Notes: generated by a model not told the origin, from the sequence alone. A DNA stretch of 43,911 bases from Actinophytocola sp. (GCA_009377395.1 WHUB01000032.1:1-43911), one strand, 5' to 3'; positions 8,039 through 17,347 are shown, numbered from the stretch's first letter. A program made the numbers and translations.

Positions 8039-10960
8039 GTGGCAGGCAAGGCCCGCGTGCACGAGCTCGCGAAAGAGCTCGGAGTCACGAGTAAAGAGGT
8101 TCTCGCCAAGCTCAAGGAGCAGGGCGAGTTTGTGAAGTCGGCGTCGTCGACCGTCGAGGCACCGGTTGCCAGGCGGTTGCGCGACGCGTTCCCGAAGTCA
8201 GACGGCGCGTCCAAGGACGGCGGCAAGGGGAAGTCGGGCTCGAAGTCCGGCTCGAAGGCGACGGCGAAGCCGGATGCGACGGCCGAGTCGAAAACCCCCG
8301 AGCCGCCGAAGCCCGGTCCCAAGCCGAAGGCGGAGCAGCCGGAGCCGAAGGCGGAGCAGCCGGAGCCGAAGGCGGAGCAGCCGGAGCCGAAGGCGGAGCA
8401 GCCGGAGCCGAAGGCGGAGCAGCCGGAGCCGAAGGCGGAGCAGCCGGAGGCCCCCGAGCCGCCGAAGCCGAGCCCGCAGCCGGGTCCGGCGCAGGAGGAT
8501 GCGGCCAAGCACGACGGTGGCAGCGTTGTGCCGCCGAAGCCGCAGGGTCCCAAGCCCGGTCCGAAGCCGGGTCCGCGCGCGCCGAGGGTGGGCAACAACC
8601 CGTTCGGCGTCGGCGGCGGCACTCAGCAGTCGCGCCCGTCCGGGCCGCGTCCCGGCCAGGGCGGCGAGCGTCAGGGCGGACGTCCCGGCGGCCGCGGTAG
8701 CGGCGGTGCCGAGCGTCCCGCCGCGCGTGGCGGTTCCAGCACCAGCAGGCCGACCCCCGGCAACATGCCGCCCAGGCCGAACCCGGGCATGATGCCCGCG
8801 CGTCCGGCCAAGCCGTCCGGTGGTCCCGGCGGCGGCCGTGGCGGCCCCGGTGGTCCCGGCGGTGGTCGTGGCCGTGGCGGCCCCGGTGGTCCCGGCGGTG
8901 GTCGTGGCCGTGGCGGTCCCGGTGGTCCCGGTGGTCCTCCCGGTGGTGGCGGCGGCGGTTTCCGTCCCGGTGGCCCCGGTGGTCCTCCCGGTGGTGGCGG
9001 CGGCGGTTTCCGCGGCGGTGGTCGTGGCCGTGGCGGCGCGGCCGGTGCGTTCGGCAAGCCGGGCGGTCCCTCGCGCAAGGGCCGCAAGTCGAAGCGGCAG
9101 AAGCGCCAGGAGTACATGGAGAACATGCAGGCGCCGTCCGTCGGTGGCGTGCGCCTGCCCAAGGGCAGCGGCGAGACCATCCGGCTGCCGCGTGGCGCTT
9201 CGCTGACCGACTTCGCCGAGAAGATCAACGCCAACCCGGCCTCGCTGGTGCAGGTGTTGTTCCACCTCGGCGAGATGGTCACCGCGACGCAGTCGGTCTC
9301 CGAGGACGTGCTCGAGCTGCTCGGCACCGAGATGAACTACAACGTCCAGGTCGTCAGCCCGGAGGAGGAGGACCGTGAGCTGCTCGAGTCCTTCGACATC
9401 ACCTTCGGCGAGGACGCCGGTGACGAGGAGGATCTCGAGTACCGTCCGCCGGTGGTGACCGTGATGGGTCACGTCGACCACGGTAAGACCCGCCTGCTGG
9501 ACACCATCCGGAAGGCGAAGGTGGCCGAGGGCGAAGCGGGTGGCATCACCCAGCACATCGGCGCCTACCAGGTCGAGACCGAGCTCGATGAGCTGCGGCG
9601 GCTGGTCACCTTCATCGACACCCCCGGTCACGAGGCGTTCACCGCCATGCGTGCCCGTGGTGCCAGCTCGACCGACATCGCGGTGATCGTGGTCGCCGCC
9701 GACGACGGCGTGATGCCGCAGACGATCGAGGCGATCAACCACGCGCAGGCGGCCAAGGCGCCGATCGTGGTCGCGGTCAACAAGATCGACGTCGAGGGCG
9801 CGAACCCGGCCAAGATCCGGCAGCAGCTCACCGAGTACGGGCTGGTCGCCGAGGAGTACGGCGGCGAGACGATGTTCGTCGACATCTCGGCCAAGCAGGG
9901 CACCAACATCGACGGCCTGCTGGAGGCGATCCTGCTGACCGCGGACGCCACGCTCGACCTGCGGGCGAACCCGGAGATGCAGGCCCAGGGTGTCGCGATC
10001 GAGGCACACCTCGACCGTGGCCGCGGCCCGGTCGCCACGGTGCTGGTCAAGCGCGGCACGCTGCGGGTCGGCGACTCGGTCGTCGCCGGCGACGCCTACG
10101 GCCGGGTGCGGCGCATGGTCGACGAGCACAACCAGGACGTCAAGCGGGCGTTGCCGTCGAGGCCGGTGCAGGTCATCGGGTTCACCTCGGTGCCGGGCGC
10201 CGGTGACACGTTCCTGGTCGTCGAGGAGGACCGCACCGCGCGGCAGATCGCCGAGCGGCGGCAGGCCCGCATCCGCAACGCGCAGCACGCGGCGCGGCGC
10301 AAGCGGATCAGCCTGGAGGATCTGGACTCGGCGCTCAAGGAGACCAGCCAGCTCAACCTGATCATCAAGGGTGACAACTCGGGTACCGTCGAGGCACTCG
10401 AGGACGCGTTGACGCAGCTCGACGTGGGTGAGGACGTCGAGCTGCGGATCATCCACCGTGGCGTCGGCGCGATCACCGAGGGCGACATCAACCTCGCCAT
10501 CGCCGACAACGTCATCGTGATGGGCTTCAACGTCCGCGCCGAGGGCAAGGCCACCGAGATGGCCAACCGCGAAGGTGTCGACGTCCGCTACTACACGGTG
10601 ATCTACCAGGCGATCGAGGAGATCGAGAACGCGCTCAAGGGCATGCTCAAGCCCGAGTTCGAAGAGGTCGAGCTCGGCAGGGCCGAGGTCCGCGAGGTGT
10701 TCAAGTCGTCCAAGCACGGCACCATCGCCGGGTGCATGGTGCAGTCGGGCATCATCCGCCGCAACGCGAGGGCCAGGCTGCTGCGGGACAACGTCGTTGT
10801 CGCGGAGAACCTGCCGATCGCGTCACTGAAGCGGTTCAAGGATGACGCGGTCGAGGTGCGCGACGGCTTCGAGTGCGGTCTCACGCTCGGCAAGTACAGC
10901 GACATCAAGGTCGACGACATCATCGAGACCTACGAGGAGCGCGAGAAGCCGCGCGAGTAA
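8039..10960 (+). CDS. infB: Translation initiation factor IF-2
   Basis: IF-2 is the GTPase that brings fMet-tRNA to the 30S subunit and promotes subunit joining. The protein has 973 residues and starts at GTG 8039, nine bases after a GAGGAGAG site. Domains in order: an IF2N helical module (residues 3-50), a long Pro/Lys/Glu and then Gly-rich linker (about 60-345), a second IF2N module (about 380-445), and the G domain with G1 GHVDHGKT at 477-484, G3 DTPGH at 527-531 and G4 NKID at 581-584. Domains II-IV follow to the C-terminus. The linker contains a 21-bp tandem repeat (8327-8452) and a glycine-rich repetitive block (8819-9037) listed separately. Confidence 0.98.
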   Translation: MAGKARVHELAKELGVTSKEVLAKLKEQGEFVKSASSTVEAPVARRLRDAFPKSDGASKDGGKGKSGSKSGSKATAKPDATAESKTPEPPKPGPKPKAEQPEPKAEQPEPKAEQPEPKAEQPEPKAEQPEPKAEQPEAPEPPKPSPQPGPAQEDAAKHDGGSVVPPKPQGPKPGPKPGPRAPRVGNNPFGVGGGTQQSRPSGPRPGQGGERQGGRPGGRGSGGAERPAARGGSSTSRPTPGNMPPRPNPGMMPARPAKPSGGPGGGRGGPGGPGGGRGRGGPGGPGGGRGRGGPGGPGGPPGGGGGGFRPGGPGGPPGGGGGGFRGGGRGRGGAAGAFGKPGGPSRKGRKSKRQKRQEYMENMQAPSVGGVRLPKGSGETIRLPRGASLTDFAEKINANPASLVQVLFHLGEMVTATQSVSEDVLELLGTEMNYNVQVVSPEEEDRELLESFDITFGEDAGDEEDLEYRPPVVTVMGHVDHGKTRLLDTIRKAKVAEGEAGGITQHIGAYQVETELDELRRLVTFIDTPGHEAFTAMRARGASSTDIAVIVVAADDGVMPQTIEAINHAQAAKAPIVVAVNKIDVEGANPAKIRQQLTEYGLVAEEYGGETMFVDISAKQGTNIDGLLEAILLTADATLDLRANPEMQAQGVAIEAHLDRGRGPVATVLVKRGTLRVGDSVVAGDAYGRVRRMVDEHNQDVKRALPSRPVQVIGFTSVPGAGDTFLVVEEDRTARQIAERRQARIRNAQHAARRKRISLEDLDSALKETSQLNLIIKGDNSGTVEALEDALTQLDVGEDVELRIIHRGVGAITEGDINLAIADNVIVMGFNVRAEGKATEMANREGVDVRYYTVIYQAIEEIENALKGMLKPEFEEVELGRAEVREVFKSSKHGTIAGCMVQSGIIRRNARARLLRDNVVVAENLPIASLKRFKDDAVEVRDGFECGLTLGKYSDIKVDDIIETYEEREKPRE
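8327..8452 (+). repeat. 21-bp tandem repeat in infB, six copies
   Basis: Six head-to-tail units of 21 bp encode KAEQPEP five times and KAEQPEA once. The copies are practically identical at the DNA level, including synonymous positions. That points to recent slippage or recombination and probable length variation between strains. The repeat falls in the disordered linker between the N-terminal helical module and the Gly-rich block, where length changes should be tolerated. Confidence 0.95.
8819..9037 (+). repeat. Glycine-rich repetitive block in the infB linker
   Basis: From about residue 261 to 333 of IF-2 the sequence consists of [13 protein letters not shown] and PPGGGGGG units. Two long near-identical stretches encode [15 protein letters not shown], and two encode [11 protein letters not shown]. 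The DNA is made almost only of GGT, GGC, CCC and CGT codons. Gly/Arg-rich linkers in IF-2 are common in actinobacteria. The segment is likely unstructured and RNA-binding. Confidence 0.85.
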
Positions 10961-11023
10961 GCCCGCAGCTGTCGGCAGGTGCGCGTCTTCGGGCGTGCAT
11001 CTGCCGACGGTGCGCGTGATGGG

Positions 11024-11356
11024 GTGAGCACGGTGTATGTGGGTGCGTTGGAGCTGGACGTGCTGCTCGGCGACGTTCACTCGCTCAAGCAGAAGCGGTC
11101 CGTGGTGCGCCCGGTCATCGCGGAGCTGCGCCGGCGTTTCGACGTCAGCGTGGCTGAGGCGGGACATCTCGACCTACACCGGCGGGGGCTGATCGGCATC
11201 GCGGTCGTGGCGGCCGACGCCGGGCACGTCATCGAGGTGCTCGACGCCTGCGAGCGGCAGGTGGCCGGGCGACCGGAACTGGAACTATTGTCCGCGCGCA
11301 GGCGTTGGTTCGGCCCGGACGACGAGGAGCACGAACAGGAGGTGCGCCGTGGTTGA
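11024..11356 (+). CDS. DUF503 family protein, YlxP-like
   Basis: This 110-residue protein belongs to the DUF503 (YlxP) family, which is regularly found between infB and rbfA. The conserved start [42 protein letters not shown] is followed by a beta-alpha-beta fold with [14 protein letters not shown]. Its biochemical function is not established; location suggests a role near ribosome assembly. The GTG start at 11024 follows a GGGG-rich stretch (11018-11023); GTG 11033 is an alternative. It overlaps rbfA by eight bases (11349-11356), so the two are coupled. Confidence 0.9.
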   Translation: MSTVYVGALELDVLLGDVHSLKQKRSVVRPVIAELRRRFDVSVAEAGHLDLHRRGLIGIAVVAADAGHVIEVLDACERQVAGRPELELLSARRRWFGPDDEEHEQEVRRG

Positions 11357-11789
11357 CAAGACCCGTGCGCGCAAGCTGGCGAAGCGGATCGGGCAGATCG
11401 TCGCGTCCGCCATCGAGCACGAGATCAAGGATCCGCGCCTCGGCAACGTGACGATCACCGACACCACGATCACCGGTGACCTGCGGGACGCGACGCTGTA
11501 CTACACCGTGCTCGGTGACAGCGTGGACTCGCGGCCGGACACCGCCGGTGCGGCGGCGGCGCTGGAGTCCGCTCGCGGGGTGCTGCGCAGCAAGGTCGGC
11601 GAGGGCACCGGCGTGCGGTTCACCCCGACGCTGACGTTCGTGGCCGACACCGTGCCGGAGGACGCCCGCCGCATCGACGAGCTGCTCGCCAAGGCGCGGG
11701 AGGCCGACGCCGAGGTCGCCCGCCGCGCCACCGGCGCCCAACCCGCAGGCGAGCCCGACCCTTACCGCACCCCCGATGCCCCGGAGTAA
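11349..11789 (+). CDS. rbfA: Ribosome-binding factor A
   Basis: RbfA binds the 30S subunit and aids 16S rRNA 5'-end maturation. The 146-residue protein contains the KH-like fold with [50 protein letters not shown] and the later [35 protein letters not shown]. The C-terminal 30 residues are Ala/Pro-rich and not conserved. This is the last gene of the rimP operon here. In many relatives a DHH phosphoesterase (nrnA/recJ-like) follows directly; here a palindromic repeat and unrelated genes follow instead. Confidence 0.96.
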   Translation: MVDKTRARKLAKRIGQIVASAIEHEIKDPRLGNVTITDTTITGDLRDATLYYTVLGDSVDSRPDTAGAAAALESARGVLRSKVGEGTGVRFTPTLTFVADTVPEDARRIDELLAKAREADAEVARRATGAQPAGEPDPYRTPDAPE

Positions 11790-11797
11790 GCGCGGCC

Positions 11798-11930
11798 GGT
11801 TTGCGTCGTGTCCTGCGCTCGTGCCGTCGTGTCCCACATTCAGGCCCGTGAGTTCGTACTCGGAGTAGGGAATTCGGCGTCCTGAGTGTCGAACTCGCCG
11901 TCGCGAACGTGGGACACGACGCAGGTAGGC
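11798..11930. repeat. Palindromic intergenic repeat element, left copy
   Basis: The region between rbfA and the methyltransferase gene is a nested palindrome. Outer arms CGTCGTGTCCCAC-TTC at 11825-11841 and 11905-11921 match at 16 of 17 positions. Inner arms pair GAGTTCG (11849 on) with CGAACTC (about 11890-11896). A 16-bp sequence GGTTTGCGTCGTGTCC at 11798-11813 recurs as its exact inverse at 13082-13097 beyond the methyltransferase gene. The 46 bp at 11825-11870 recur inverted at 13046-13091 with 42 identities. The element resembles a REP/MITE-like repeat rather than a simple terminator: there is no U tract and it has several short self-complementary words (GAGT...ACTC). Confidence 0.8.
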
Positions 11931-11988
11931 ACGCTACCCAGCGATACCATCGGGCACCGCCCAACTCGACGTCTGGTGAAGGCCGCGC

Positions 11989-13041
11989 ATGACCGACTAC
12001 GCCCTGCTGGTGCTCCCCGCCGCCAACCGGGTGTACGCCGACGCGACGAGCCGGTTGTTGCGCAACGAGCTCGCCGTCCTGGGCGACGCCGGGATCGACG
12101 CCGAGCTGCGGGAGCTCGGCGAGACGCGGATCGGCGGCGTCGAGTACGTCACCTTCAGCACGTCCTCGCCGCTGACGCCGGACGACCTCGCGGTGCTGTC
12201 AAACGCCTCGGCGGCCTACGCGCTGTTCGAGGTCATCGAGGTCGCCGAGCACGGGCGGGTGCTGCGGCCGGTGCCGCTCACGCCGCAGGACCGGTTCGAC
12301 TCCGACCTGCTGACCATCCAGAAGTACAGCGGCAAGACGAACGAGTTGTTCACGCGGCTGCTGGTGAACCTGACCTGCATGGCACTCGCCGAGCCGCGCG
12401 CGATGCTGAGCGGGGGGCTGCGGCTGCTCGACCCGCTGTGCGGCCGGGGCACCACGCTCAACCAGGCGATGATGTACGGCTTCGACGCCACTGGCGTCGA
12501 GGTCGACGGCAAGGACTACGAGGCCTACGAGCGCTTCATCAAGACCTGGCTGCGCACCAAGCGGTTCAAGCACACGGCCGAGACCGGCGTGCTGCGCAAG
12601 CAGAAGCAGCGCCTCGGTCACCGGCTCGACATCACCTACGCGCCGACGAAGGAGCAGTTCAAGGCGGGCGAGGTCAACACGCTGAGCTACCGGGGTACCG
12701 ACACGCTCACCGTGGACGAGCTGTTCCCGCCGCGCTCGTTCGACCTCATCGTCACCGACGCGCCGTACGGCGTGCAGCACGGCAGCCACCGCGAGGCCGG
12801 GCTCGCTCGCAGCCCGCGCGATCTGCTGGCCGCCGCCGTGCCGGTGTGGCTGCGGGTGCTGCGGCCGGGCGGCGCGCTCGGCATCTCGTGGAACGTCCGG
12901 GTGCTGCCGCGCGCTGAGCTGGCCGACATCCTGCGCGACGCCGGTCTCGACGTCCGCGACGGCCCGCCGTTCGACGGCTTCGCGCACCGCGTCGACACCG
13001 CCATCGAGCGCGATCTGATCACCGCGTCCCTGCCCCGGTAG
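11989..13041 (+). CDS. Class I SAM-dependent methyltransferase, Trm11/TrmG10-like
   Basis: The 350-residue protein has a class I methyltransferase core in its second half. Motif I is LLDPLCGRGTT at residues 146-156, an acidic residue follows in GVEVDGKD, and motif IV is TDAPYG at 256-261. The DPLCGRGT plus DAPYG combination is that of the Trm11/TrmG10 group, which methylates guanine N2 in tRNA, although no THUMP domain is recognisable in the N-terminal 110 residues. RNA is therefore the likely but unproven substrate. The ATG start follows GAAGG with 7 nt spacing. The gene is framed on both sides by inverted copies of the palindromic repeat, suggesting it moves or is maintained as a unit. Confidence 0.82.
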   Translation: MTDYALLVLPAANRVYADATSRLLRNELAVLGDAGIDAELRELGETRIGGVEYVTFSTSSPLTPDDLAVLSNASAAYALFEVIEVAEHGRVLRPVPLTPQDRFDSDLLTIQKYSGKTNELFTRLLVNLTCMALAEPRAMLSGGLRLLDPLCGRGTTLNQAMMYGFDATGVEVDGKDYEAYERFIKTWLRTKRFKHTAETGVLRKQKQRLGHRLDITYAPTKEQFKAGEVNTLSYRGTDTLTVDELFPPRSFDLIVTDAPYGVQHGSHREAGLARSPRDLLAAAVPVWLRVLRPGGALGISWNVRVLPRAELADILRDAGLDVRDGPPFDGFAHRVDTAIERDLITASLPR

Positions 13042-13045
13042 GCGT

Positions 13046-13097
13046 CCCTACTGCGAGTACGAACTCGCGGGCGTGAACGTGGGACACGACGCAAACC
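13046..13097. repeat. Palindromic intergenic repeat element, right half-copy
   Basis: This is the inverted partner of the element at 11798-11930. Bases 13046-13091 match the inverse of 11825-11870 at 42 of 46 positions, and GGACACGACGCAAACC at 13082-13097 is the exact inverse of 11798-11813. It begins 4 bp after the methyltransferase stop codon. Only half of the full palindrome is present here. Confidence 0.8.
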
Positions 13098-13241
13098 GCG
13101 TGGTGTGGTCGATCCCACGGTCGGAATCGGTATGGAATCGAGGCCAGGTGGCGATATACCGTGTGGTACGGGGGTACCGTTCTCGCGCGTTCGCTCCCGC
13201 GCCGCCGTCCGATCGTCCGCCCGCCGCGCGTGAGGAGAGTC

Positions 13242-14624
13242 GTGCCGCCAGCAGCACCGTCGTCCGAGCCCACCCCGCAACCGTCCGTCCCGCAGCAGCG
13301 CACCAAGGCGAGGCAGGGTGCGCCGCTCCGTTCGTGGCTCATCTGGCTCACCGGCGCGGTGGTGTACCTGCTCGCGGTGTTCCACCGGACGTCGTTCGGC
13401 GTCGCCGGGCTGGAGGCGGCCGAGCGCTTCGGCGTCGGCGCCGCCGCGCTCGGCACGTTCACGGTGCTGCAGATCGGCGTGTACGCGTCGATGCAGATCC
13501 CCACCGGCATCCTCGTCGACCGCTTCGGCCCGCGCACCATCCTCACTGCGGCCCTGCTGCTGCTCGCCGCCGGGCAGCTGCTGCTCGCCGTGGCTGGAAC
13601 GTACTGGCTCGGGCTGGCCGCACGCGGCGTGCTCGGCCTCGGTGACGCGCTCACCTTCGTCTCGGTGCTGCGGCTGGCGGCCAACCACTTCCCGATCCGG
13701 CAGTACACCCTGGTCACGACGCTGACCGGCTCGCTCGGCTTTGTCGGCAACCTCGGCGCGACCCTGCCGCTCACCCTGCTGCTCGCCGGTCCCGGCTGGC
13801 TGCCGACCTTCCTCGGCGCCGGGCTGGCCACCGCGCTGGTCGCCATTCTCATCCAGTCCGTGGTGCGCGACGTCCCGGCGGGCACCGAACGCCCGGCGCA
13901 GCCGCGCGTCCCGGCGCGCCAGATCGGCAGGCAGGTGCTCACCGCGTGGCGGGTGCCCGGCACCCGGCTCGGCTTCTGGACGCACTTCTCCACCATGTTC
14001 GCGCCCGCCACCCTCGGCCTGCTGTGGGGCATGCCGTTCCTGGTGCAGAGCCAGGGCTACTCCGCGACGACGGCGAGCAGCCTGCTGATGGTGCTGGTCT
14101 TCGGCCCGATGCTGGGCGGTCCGATGGTCGGCGCGCTCACCTCCCGGCGCGCCGAGGTCAGGATGCCGCTGGTGATCGGCTACCTGGTGACCGCCGTGCT
14201 GGTGTGGTCGGTGGTGCTGAGCTGGCAGGCCACGTTGCCGCTCGGACTGCTCATCGCCGCGCTCCTGCTGCTCTCGCTCGGCGGTCCCGCGTCGATGGTC
14301 GCGTTCGCGCTCGCCCGCGACTACAACCCGCTGGGCCGGGTCGGCACCGCGACCGGCCTGGTCAACGTCGGCGGCTTCACCGCGACCACCATCGCCTCGC
14401 TGCTCATCGGCGTGCTGCTCCAGTTCTCCGGCGGCGACTTCCGCATCGCGCTGTCCGCGATGGTCGTGATGCTGCTGACCGGCGCCTGGCGGATCGCCGT
14501 CTGGTACCGCCGCACCCGCGCCGCCGTGTTTCTCGCCGAGGCCCGCGGCGAGGACGTGCCGGTGCGGATCCACCGCAAGACCTGGGATGTTCCGGTGCCG
14601 CTGGCGGAGTCCCGACTTCCGTAG
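13242..14624 (+). CDS. MFS transporter
   Basis: This is a 12-helix major facilitator superfamily carrier of 460 residues. An N-terminal Pro-rich cytoplasmic tail of about 30 residues precedes the first helix (WLIWLTGAVVYLLAVFHRTSFGVAGLEAAERF). The MFS loop 2-3 signature appears as GILVDRFGPRTIL near residue 90. The substrate cannot be deduced; drug or metabolite export or anion uptake are all possible. The frame is open upstream to 13161, but GTG 13242 has a GAGGAG site at 13232-13237 with good spacing. In the 200 bp before it lie the right repeat half-copy and short inverted repeats (CGGTAT/ATACCG, GGTAC/GTACC at 13128-13178) that may be an operator. The gene converges on the STAND regulator. 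Confidence 0.88.
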   Translation: MPPAAPSSEPTPQPSVPQQRTKARQGAPLRSWLIWLTGAVVYLLAVFHRTSFGVAGLEAAERFGVGAAALGTFTVLQIGVYASMQIPTGILVDRFGPRTILTAALLLLAAGQLLLAVAGTYWLGLAARGVLGLGDALTFVSVLRLAANHFPIRQYTLVTTLTGSLGFVGNLGATLPLTLLLAGPGWLPTFLGAGLATALVAILIQSVVRDVPAGTERPAQPRVPARQIGRQVLTAWRVPGTRLGFWTHFSTMFAPATLGLLWGMPFLVQSQGYSATTASSLLMVLVFGPMLGGPMVGALTSRRAEVRMPLVIGYLVTAVLVWSVVLSWQATLPLGLLIAALLLLSLGGPASMVAFALARDYNPLGRVGTATGLVNVGGFTATTIASLLIGVLLQFSGGDFRIALSAMVVMLLTGAWRIAVWYRRTRAAVFLAEARGEDVPVRIHRKTWDVPVPLAESRLP

Positions 14625-14672
14625 GTAGGCGACTCGACGCGCCGCGCGTACCGTCAGGGGAGCGGTTGTGGT

Positions 14673-14703
14673 GGCAATGGAGGTGTGGGGGACCTCCATT
14701 GCC
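14673..14703. terminator. Bidirectional hairpin terminator
   Basis: GGCAATGGAGGT at 14673-14684 and ACCTCCATTGCC at 14692-14703 form a perfect 12-bp stem with a 7-nt GTGGGGG loop. It lies between the convergent MFS and regulator genes, 48 bp after the former stop codon and 11 bp beyond the latter. No U tract follows, as is usual for GC-rich actinobacteria. Confidence 0.75.
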
Positions 14704-14714
14704 CACGCGCGATG

Positions 14715-17090
14715 TCACGCGCCGACGGTGTGGTGCCGCTCCCGGTACCGGGCGGGCGGCGCGGTCGCGTCATCCGGGTGAGCGGTCGCGAACCACACCC
14801 CGATCTGTGTGCGTGAGCTGAGCCCGAGCTTGGTCAGGATCTTCTCGACGTGCTTCTCCGCCGTGCGCGGCGAGATCACCAGGCTGGCCGCGATGTCGCG
14901 ATTGGACAGTCCCTGCGCGACGAGGCTGGCGATCTCCTGCTCCCGCGTCGTCAGGTCGCCCTCGGGGCGCTCGGGAGGCCGGGGCGCGACCGCCTTGGAG
15001 CTGCGCCGCAGCGCCAGCGACAGCGCGCTGCCGATGTCGAGCGCGGCGCCCTTGTCGACATGTGCCCGCCACGACTCCTCGCCGAGCGCGGCGCGGGTGC
15101 TGTCCTCGCACGCCGCGTGCCCGTCCTCGAGATGGTTGAACAGCGAGGGCGCGCCGACGGAGCGCATCGCGCCCTGCACCGCGCCCAGCAGCGTCGCCGC
15201 CCTGGCGTGCTGACCGCGTTTCTCGGCCACCCAGGCGATCAGCTCCATCGCCATCGCCATGCCGAGCCGGTCGCCGAACGCCTCCTTGATCCGCATGGTC
15301 TCGGCGGCGAGCGTCTCGGCACGCTCCGGCTCGTTCCAGTGCCAGCGCAGCAGCGCCTGGGTCCACATCGCGAGCGCGGCGCACCAGCGGTCGCCGTGCC
15401 GCTCGCTGATCTCGAGGCATTCCTCGCACAGTTCGAGCGCGTGGCTGGTCTCGCCCAGCAGCGAACGGGCGGTCGCCGCCTGGATCAGCGCGATCATGAT
15501 GCCGAAGTCGGTGCCCGCCGCCTTGTGCGCGTCGTAGGCGTCGGTGAAGTGGTTCAGCGCGGTCGCGGGGTCACCGCTGAACAGCGAGGCGATCCCCTCG
15601 TTGTGGCTGATCTCGGCGAGCCACGCCTGCTGGCCGGTCGACGTCGCGAGCGCGCGGGCCCGGGCGAGCTGCCTGCGGCCCTCGGCCACATCGGCCTGCA
15701 GTACCGCGAGCTTGCTGGCGACGGCGAGGCCGCCGACGGCTTCCGGCGCGTCGGGGGCGAATACGAGCAATTGCCGCAGCCACCGCCTGCCCTCGCTGAG
15801 CGCGCCGACCATGATCCAGAAGTTCCGCAGGTCGGCCGCCATCCGCAGCCCGGCCCGGGCACCGTCGAGCGAGGTGGTGCACAGCTCGAACGCGGCACGC
15901 AGGTTGGCCTGCTCGGCCCGCAGCCGGAGGAAGGCGTCGATCTGCTCGCCGTCTTCCAGCCGCACGTTGGCGCGGGTGGTGAGGTCTGCGTACCAGTCGC
16001 GATGCCGCCGCCGAACCGTGGCCAGCTCGCCCGAGGCGCGCAGCCGGTTCAGCCCGTACTCCTTGATCGTCTCGAGCAGCCGGTAGCGCACCTGCCCGTC
16101 GCGCTCCTCGCGCAGCAGCACCGACTTGTCGACCAGCTCGGCGAGCAGGTCGATGATGTCCTCGCGGGCCAGCTCGTCGTCGGGGCAGATGCCCTCGACG
16201 GCGTCGAGCTCGAAGCTGTCCGCGAACACCGACATCCGCGCCCACAGCAGCCGCCCATCCTCGGTGAGCAGGTCGTAGCTCCAGTCCATCAGCGAGCGCA
16301 GCGTGCGCTGCCGGGGCAGGGCGGTGCGGCTGCCCTGGGTGAGCAGCCGATACCGGTCGGAGAGCCCGTCGAGGATTTGCCGCAGCGACAGCGACCGGAT
16401 GCGCACCGCGGCGAGCTCGAGCGCGAGCGGGATGCCGTCGAGGCGGCGGCACAGCTCGGCGACGTCGGCCCGGTTGTCCTCGGTGAGCTCGAAGTCGGGC
16501 AGGCAGGCCGCGGCGCGGGCGGAGAACAGCTGCACCGCGTCGGAGGCGAGCAGCGCCTCGGGGGACGGTTCGTCGTCCTCCGGCACCGACAGCGGCGGCA
16601 GCGGCAAGGTGCACTCGGCCTCGATCTGCAGCGCGGACCTGCTCGTCGCCAGCACGCGGACGTCGGCGCAGTGGCTGAGGATGGCGTCGACCAGCGCGGC
16701 GCAGTCCTCGACGAGGTGTTCGCAGTTGTCGAGCACGAGGAGCAGCTGCCGCTCGACAAGCTGCTCGATCAACCGATCGGTCGGCGGCAGCGTGGAGTCG
16801 TCGCGCAGGCCGAGCGCGGCGGCCGTCGTCTGCGCGAGCAGCGTGGAGTCGGACAGCCCGGCGAGGTCGACGACGCACACCCCGTCGTGGAACGCCCGGT
16901 GCAGGTCGTGCGCCGCCCGCAGCGCCAGCCGGGTCTTGCCGACACCGCCGACGCCGAGCAGCGTGACGAGCCGGTTGTTGGCGAGCAGAGTCCTGATCTT
17001 GGCGAGTTCATGGCGTCGACCGACGAAACTGGCAGCTTCGACGGGAAGAGGAGACGACCGCAGTCGCGGGTCGGGGATCCTTCGCACCAT
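14715..17090 (-). CDS. STAND-type ATPase transcriptional regulator with LuxR HTH
   Basis: This is a large signal-responsive activator of 791 residues. The N-terminal NB-ARC-like ATPase has Walker A GVGGVGKT at residues 46-53 and a Walker B LLLVLDNCEHL at 116-126. It continues with a winged-helix segment (SLRQILDGLSDRYRLLTQG...LRSLMDWSYDLL). A long tetratricopeptide-like helical region follows, and a LuxR-type HTH closes the protein (LTTREQEIASLVAQGLSNRDIAASLVISPRTAEKHVEKIL, about 715-768). Proteins of this build use ATP-dependent oligomerisation to switch on nearby operons. The promoter (17100-17128) is close to the ATG and carries two boxes shared with the iorA/conservon intergenic region, so autoregulation and control of those operons is a fair inference. 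Confidence 0.93.
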   Translation of the reverse strand: MVRRIPDPRLRSSPLPVEAASFVGRRHELAKIRTLLANNRLVTLLGVGGVGKTRLALRAAHDLHRAFHDGVCVVDLAGLSDSTLLAQTTAAALGLRDDSTLPPTDRLIEQLVERQLLLVLDNCEHLVEDCAALVDAILSHCADVRVLATSRSALQIEAECTLPLPPLSVPEDDEPSPEALLASDAVQLFSARAAACLPDFELTEDNRADVAELCRRLDGIPLALELAAVRIRSLSLRQILDGLSDRYRLLTQGSRTALPRQRTLRSLMDWSYDLLTEDGRLLWARMSVFADSFELDAVEGICPDDELAREDIIDLLAELVDKSVLLREERDGQVRYRLLETIKEYGLNRLRASGELATVRRRHRDWYADLTTRANVRLEDGEQIDAFLRLRAEQANLRAAFELCTTSLDGARAGLRMAADLRNFWIMVGALSEGRRWLRQLLVFAPDAPEAVGGLAVASKLAVLQADVAEGRRQLARARALATSTGQQAWLAEISHNEGIASLFSGDPATALNHFTDAYDAHKAAGTDFGIMIALIQAATARSLLGETSHALELCEECLEISERHGDRWCAALAMWTQALLRWHWNEPERAETLAAETMRIKEAFGDRLGMAMAMELIAWVAEKRGQHARAATLLGAVQGAMRSVGAPSLFNHLEDGHAACEDSTRAALGEESWRAHVDKGAALDIGSALSLALRRSSKAVAPRPPERPEGDLTTREQEIASLVAQGLSNRDIAASLVISPRTAEKHVEKILTKLGLSSRTQIGVWFATAHPDDATAPPARYRERHHTVGA

Positions 17091-17099
17091 TGTGGGGCA

Positions 17100-17128
17100 A
17101 AGTTATGCGGCGCATCTGTCCAGGTCAA
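17100..17128 (-). promoter_or_regulatory. Promoter of the STAND/LuxR gene
   Basis: On the minus strand TTGACC (17123-17128) and TAACTT (17100-17105) are separated by 17 bp. The -10 ends 9 nt before the ATG at 17090, so the leader is only one or two bases or absent. The 15-bp box at 17127-17141 abuts and overlaps the -35 by two bases, the position expected for an activator that contacts sigma. Confidence 0.65.
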
Positions 17129-17141
17129 TACGCCGAACAGC
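17127..17141 (-). promoter_or_regulatory. Shared regulatory box A, copy 1
   Basis: On the minus strand this reads GCTGTTCGGCGTATT. The same 15 bases occur exactly at 20218-20232 on the plus strand in the iorA/conservon intergenic region, and the core GTTCGGCGTAA recurs at 20320-20330. It lies just upstream of the -35 of the STAND/LuxR promoter. Confidence 0.7.
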
Positions 17142-17178
17142 CTATAGAACACACCACACCACTAACTCATAACGAGTG

Positions 17179-17197
17179 GTTACGTAGTCGGTTACGG
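17179..17197. promoter_or_regulatory. Shared regulatory box B (TACGTA type), copy 1
   Basis: TACGTAGTCGGTTACG at 17181-17196 matches TACGTAGTCGGGTACG at 20105-20120 in 15 of 16 positions. It lies about 90 bp upstream of the STAND/LuxR start codon. The stretch 17091-17440 as a whole holds no convincing gene: it contains this promoter region, the box pair and, near 17348-17385, a hairpin that probably terminates iorB. Confidence 0.65.
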
Positions 17198-17347
17198 GAT
17201 AACCCGGAAGTTTTCGGCGTCGTGTCGGCGCACGCTGACCGGTATGGCCGTGATGCTGGCGCTCGTGCCGCTCGCGGTGACCGTCGTCGGCACCGCGTGG
17301 TGGCTGTCCGGCTGCTGGCTCGGCGAACTCCGGCAGCGGGACAGGTG

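Noticed and set aside
8327..9037. Possible CRISPR-like or satellite array
   Set aside because: The units are in-frame coding repeats in the infB linker with no variable spacers.
11798..13097. Interpretation of the inverted repeats as a transposon with terminal repeats
   Set aside because: There is no transposase between them, the left copy is a full palindrome and the right one a half, and no target-site duplication is evident. A dispersed repeat family fits better.
13128..13178. Strong operator call for CGGTAT/ATACCG and GGTAC/GTACC before the MFS gene
   Set aside because: The arms are only 5-6 bp and the outer pair is 21 bp apart. They are mentioned with the MFS gene but too weak for a separate feature.
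14850..17147. Long open frame of 765 codons opposite the STAND/LuxR gene
   Set aside because: It is a shadow frame of GC-rich coding DNA: composition is dominated by Arg, Gly, Ala and Gln, no domain is visible, and the minus-strand gene has clear Walker and HTH motifs.
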